64,000 bases of DNA. Origin: Trematomus loennbergii. Lineage: Eukaryota; Chordata; Actinopteri; Perciformes; Nototheniidae. Positions within the stretch are counted from its first letter, which is position 1, and the number at the start of each line of letters is the position of its first letter. Under the pieces are notes generated by a model. It was given only the letters and a program-made list of their open reading frames with translations, made no database searches and had not been told where the DNA came from. The position numbers and the translations under genes were made by a program. The stretch is taken from positions 9,442,385-9,506,384 of the forward strand of contig JAAOOA010000086.1 in the NCBI GenBank assembly GCA_012861695.1, given 5' to 3'. Shown one piece after another: positions 60,678 to 64,000 of the stretch.

Positions 60678-61090
60678 GTAAGAAGCTTTTCTCTCCTCTT
60701 CTTAGCGCGTGGAATTAATTCATTTATAAAAGGCAGAATTAAATAGTTTGATAACCTAGCGTCACCTAACATAACCGTAAAAAGGTTGAGCCACTTAAGT
60801 ATACAGGGACAGAATTAATGAATAAAATGGTGAATGAGTCGACAGGAAATCAATGAAAGAAGAAGAAAGGAAGAGAAATGGGTATAGAAATTATGCGAAA
60901 TGACATTTTATGTAAGCGAACAAAACACTCTGTGCCAGTGTTGTCGATTTTACAATTCTTTGAATGTCATTTATTTTAGATGTCAACCTTTTCCAAATGC
61001 ACAATTCTTGCAGTCTGAACTACCAACAACTAAGTGAATGAAAAAGGCCACACTGCCCACCTCAGCAGCGTCTCATTTACCTCTCCTCAC
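60678..61090. other. Unique DNA, no gene seen
   Basis: AT-rich until about 61060, where GC content rises into the next feature. Confidence 0.4.
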
Positions 61091-61270
61091 CTGGTTTCCT
61101 GCCAGTTCTCCGCATCCTCTCTGAGAGCTGATTAGAGGCCCCTTCCTGTAGCAGAGGACGAGACAAGGACACCGCCCTCCGTCTGCCACAGAGCTCTCAG
61201 ACTCTGGGCTGCAGCTGGATGAAGACGGATGATCTAATCCTGCCAGGCGAAGGTAGGCTGAGATGGCCGC
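61091..61270 (-). CDS. Weak candidate 180-nt exon, minus strand
   Basis: On the minus strand CTGTCACCTCGCAG is followed by exactly 180 nt open in phase 0 (AAISAYLRLAGLDHPSSSSC to RGCGELAGNQ), then the donor CAG|GTGAGGAG. GC content is higher than in the flanks. It opposes the plus-strand candidates around it, so at most one set belongs to a given gene. Alternatively the block is a conserved non-coding element. Not recognised. Confidence 0.25.
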
Positions 61271-62665
61271 CTGCGAGGTGACAGTCACACAGGTCTTCAT
61301 TTGATCAGGTAATCACAAACCCCTGGAGTTGTGATAGTTGTTTAATTTACGTTATTCTCACGCCAAGCATTTTATTTGACCTCTGTGCCACCTAAAACAA
61401 TTATGTCTGTTTTTGTTTGCCCAATTTATCAGCTGTTTATCAAAATGACCTAAACAGCCTCAGGAAATGATACCAGGGGGAACAAATGTGTCTGATAACT
61501 GCAGCAGTTTCTTCTTTTGCAATTTGTCATCAAATGCATTGATGCTAATGAGGGAAGTGTATTGCAAAGTTTTACATAACTCACCAAAATACCACATTTC
61601 ATTCACCTCCCCAAAACCTTGGGTATATTGCCTGTTTTGCTTGCCTGCATGGTTGAAAAGGTAAGGTTTTTGTTATGAATTGAAGGGGCAATCTTACACC
61701 ACAAATACAACAAGATGTATTACCAGAAATCATTTCTGAGTATTTGTTGGAGTGTCTGTTTTTTTTGGTGTTAGAGATTATTTTGTTACACATTAATTTT
61801 CTAAAAGCGAAGGATGAACTGATGGTCTCCGGATGTCTTCACTAGAGGGCGCCACACAGCAGTGGGAGAGGAAGCTTTGTACTTTCCCCACTTCTTTAAT
61901 TGGACTATAAAGAATTTTTTTTCTCTTTTTTTGACAGGTCACTGGAGGCACAGTTCTGTTTTCCGAGACTTTTGCTCTTTTTGCATTATATATTTTTCCT
62001 GACAGTTTATCGATCTTTTCTTACACCTCTTTCCTTCCTGAGGTGTAAGCCTGTGAGATCATTTCACTGCCTCTTTTTTCAGTTTCTCTACACACCGTAG
62101 GAGAAGATTGATCAGTCAACACATCTCAGCTATAAAATCAACAAAAATCCTAAAGGAATCATTATTTACCTCAAAGCATGCATGCAATTCAGATTTCTGA
62201 AGCAGACTTTATCATATCTGTAATGCCCTCCATGTTCTTGAGGCCTTTTCTATTTTTTACTTTTAAGTCACAGATGTTTAGTTTAGACGTAAGGGTATAT
62301 CTAATCACGCTTTAAAAGTGCCACTTTCTACATATATCGGTTTTTCCAATACATTTACAAATGTTTACCCCTCACCCCCAAATAAAAAAAGTTACCAGCC
62401 ATTATCATCCTAAACCAAGTATTTAAGTAAATATACAAATAATAGTTTAAATAAACATCTAAAAAGAAAATCTTAAGTTAAATACATAATTAAATCAGAA
62501 TGATGCCAATGGACATGCGAAATAGTTTTTGTTGTAGGTTTTAATAGTGAGTTATAGTGAGGTAAACAAGAGGCTTTACATTAGATATTACATTTAGCCA
62601 CTGCCTTTATGATGTAGGAGTGAGACATGCAGATGCTCACCGGACTCGTTGTGGTGTCTCCGCAG
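61271..62665. other. AT-rich DNA, no gene identified
   Basis: GACAG|GTCACTGGAGG at about 61935 looks like an acceptor, but no donor follows before a stop. No repeats found. Confidence 0.4.
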
Positions 62666-62707
62666 GTTTTATCGCCCACTCCCTTCGTCTGCTACTTGAC
62701 CTTTGGG
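62666..62707 (+). CDS. Candidate 42-nt exon, phase 1-1
   Basis: The acceptor TGGTGTCTCCGCAG is followed by 42 nt open in phase 1 (GFIAHSLRLLLDLW) and a weaker donor GGG|GTGCGT. The hydrophobic reading could be part of a membrane or signal segment. Same phase as 59006 and 60654. The donor is below average, so confidence is low. Confidence 0.25.
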
Positions 62708-64000
62708 GTGCGTATTTCTCTTTCCTTTCCCTCACATCCACTGTCAATTCCACTCTTTAATAAGATGAAATGCTATAAATGTCATCAGCTTAAAATGAAA
62801 TGATTAAAGGTCATCTCCATAAACAGTTTGAACTCCTGGGGCAACCGGGATCTAATCATTTCTTGGGGAATGATAAAGAAAAAACGCAATCTGAAAGGAT
62901 TTCATTTGATTTCTAACTTTGGTGCAGCTTTTTTTGATACGACCTCATTGTTTTCAGGAAATCCTGCCTGCCTGCTGATTTCTGACTTGACTGTCTACAT
63001 GTTACTAAATTCATTCATTTCTTTGTATGGTTATCCCCTTCTCTTAAAGACACGAGACAGCCACACAAACAAGAACATCCCATGATAAAATCATAAAGTA
63101 CAGCTAAATCTGCAGTATATAAAGTAATGTCCTTTTATAAAGGTCACAATGCACAGTACCAACTTAACATGTGCCAAAAAGAATCAGTATATTACAAGTT
63201 ATTTATATATTTGCAGAGACAGAAGAGAAACAATTATATCTTAAAATTAAATGTAAATGTCAGTAAAAATCATTCAGAGTTGAGAGATCTCAAAGAAAAT
63301 ATAACGTGATCATTTTCAGGAGACATACCATATCTTCTGACCTTTAGTGGTCCATACAGTTGCCAAGACACTGTGCTCACACAATGTTTGGAGATGTGCA
63401 GTCCAACATAAACATGAATGATATGATTGAGAATAAGTGTGATGCTCTCTCAAAACCAAATGGAATTTTCTAACCAGGTGTTTATATTGGGTTCTCCAAG
63501 AATACATGTGAGCATATGAATGTATCAAATAAAAAGGAAAAGGATACTGGGGGAAATAAGGTGCATTACAATCATAAATATAAAAACTGCTTCTTCAATG
63601 TGTCTTTTCATATCAATAGACAAATGCTGACAGTGTAGGCATTATTGCTCAAAAAATAGCTAAACAGTCTGAATAAAGAGGCAGTACGTTTAGCTTTCCA
63701 ACACTAGAATTATTGAGTTAGGACAAGTCATGACATTTGTTCAGTTTTGTGTGCAAGTCGTGGAATACCAGACAATATTACACTCTCTACGAAAAGTAGG
63801 GCAGCACAGTTTCACATAAAATAAGTTCAAACACGAGAGGAGTTAATCACAATTTGCAGTGAAAAATCGAACGGAGAGCAACAGTAAAAGAAAGTGTATG
63901 AGAGTAGGAAATACGGGTCCTCCATGATGGAAGAGCTTGACTTCACCAGAGAGAATCATGACATGTTAGAGCCAGAACACAACAACATGTTCACACAATC
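62708..64000. other. AT-rich DNA, no gene identified
   Basis: Frames at 62828-63085 and 63127-63309 lack splice or start support. No repeats or paired ends were seen to the window edge. Confidence 0.4.

Overview
The window looks like vertebrate nuclear DNA, most probably from a teleost fish. It is AT-rich, with long (CA)n and (CT)n microsatellites. It carries an RTE-type LINE with a (GATG)n tail, DIRS-type and Ngaro-type tyrosine-recombinase retrotransposons, and many hAT-like and TTAA-target DNA transposons. That mixture is typical of teleosts and would be unusual in a mammal or bird. No host gene can be recognised by product. No long host reading frame, tRNA or rRNA was seen. The window therefore reads as intergenic or large-intron DNA with a few short candidate exons.

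Layout. 1-7.4 kb: unique AT-rich DNA, a clipped MITE, a candidate exon beside a (CA)n tract, and a hAT-like element holding a LINE tail. 7.4-12.8 kb: two copies of a possible regulatory module (7.44 and 12.72 kb) around a MITE, a nested pair of hAT-like elements and a foldback element made of a 21/22-bp palindromic satellite. 12.8-19.9 kb: mostly unique. 19.9-21.9 kb: a hAT element with a BED-finger remnant, split by a second hAT-like element. 23.9-26.7 kb: a 2-kb TTAA element and, 8 bp further on, a solo LTR with a palindromic minisatellite. 28.9-32.5 kb: a MITE insertion with its empty paralogous site 3 kb away, and a small MITE. 33.7-36.7 kb: a cluster of GT and CT microsatellites. 36.8-42.4 kb: mostly unique, with LINE tails and one candidate exon. 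42.5-45.8 kb: a dead RTE LINE on the minus strand with a 9-bp target duplication. 46.0-49.6 kb: a hAT-like element containing a large foldback element, which contains a solo LTR. 49.8-56.4 kb: a DIRS-like element split by a degenerate Ngaro-type element and by a hAT MITE. 57.4-60.3 kb: two copies of a TTAA MITE in opposite orientation. 59.0-62.7 kb: three plus-strand candidate exons, all compatible with phase 1-1, one of them 24 nt long.

The most notable structure is the Ngaro-type element at 49.93-54.72 kb. Its terminal repeats have the A1-ORF-B1-A2-B2 split-direct-repeat order. A gag-like ORF with a 10-residue repeat and a zinc knuckle remains, and so does the C-terminal box of its tyrosine recombinase. 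Where reverse transcriptase/RNase H would be expected there is a 1.5-kb array of an 86-bp higher-order repeat (29+29+28).

All family assignments come from reading motifs by eye, without database searches. Boundaries are best where a target-site duplication was found.
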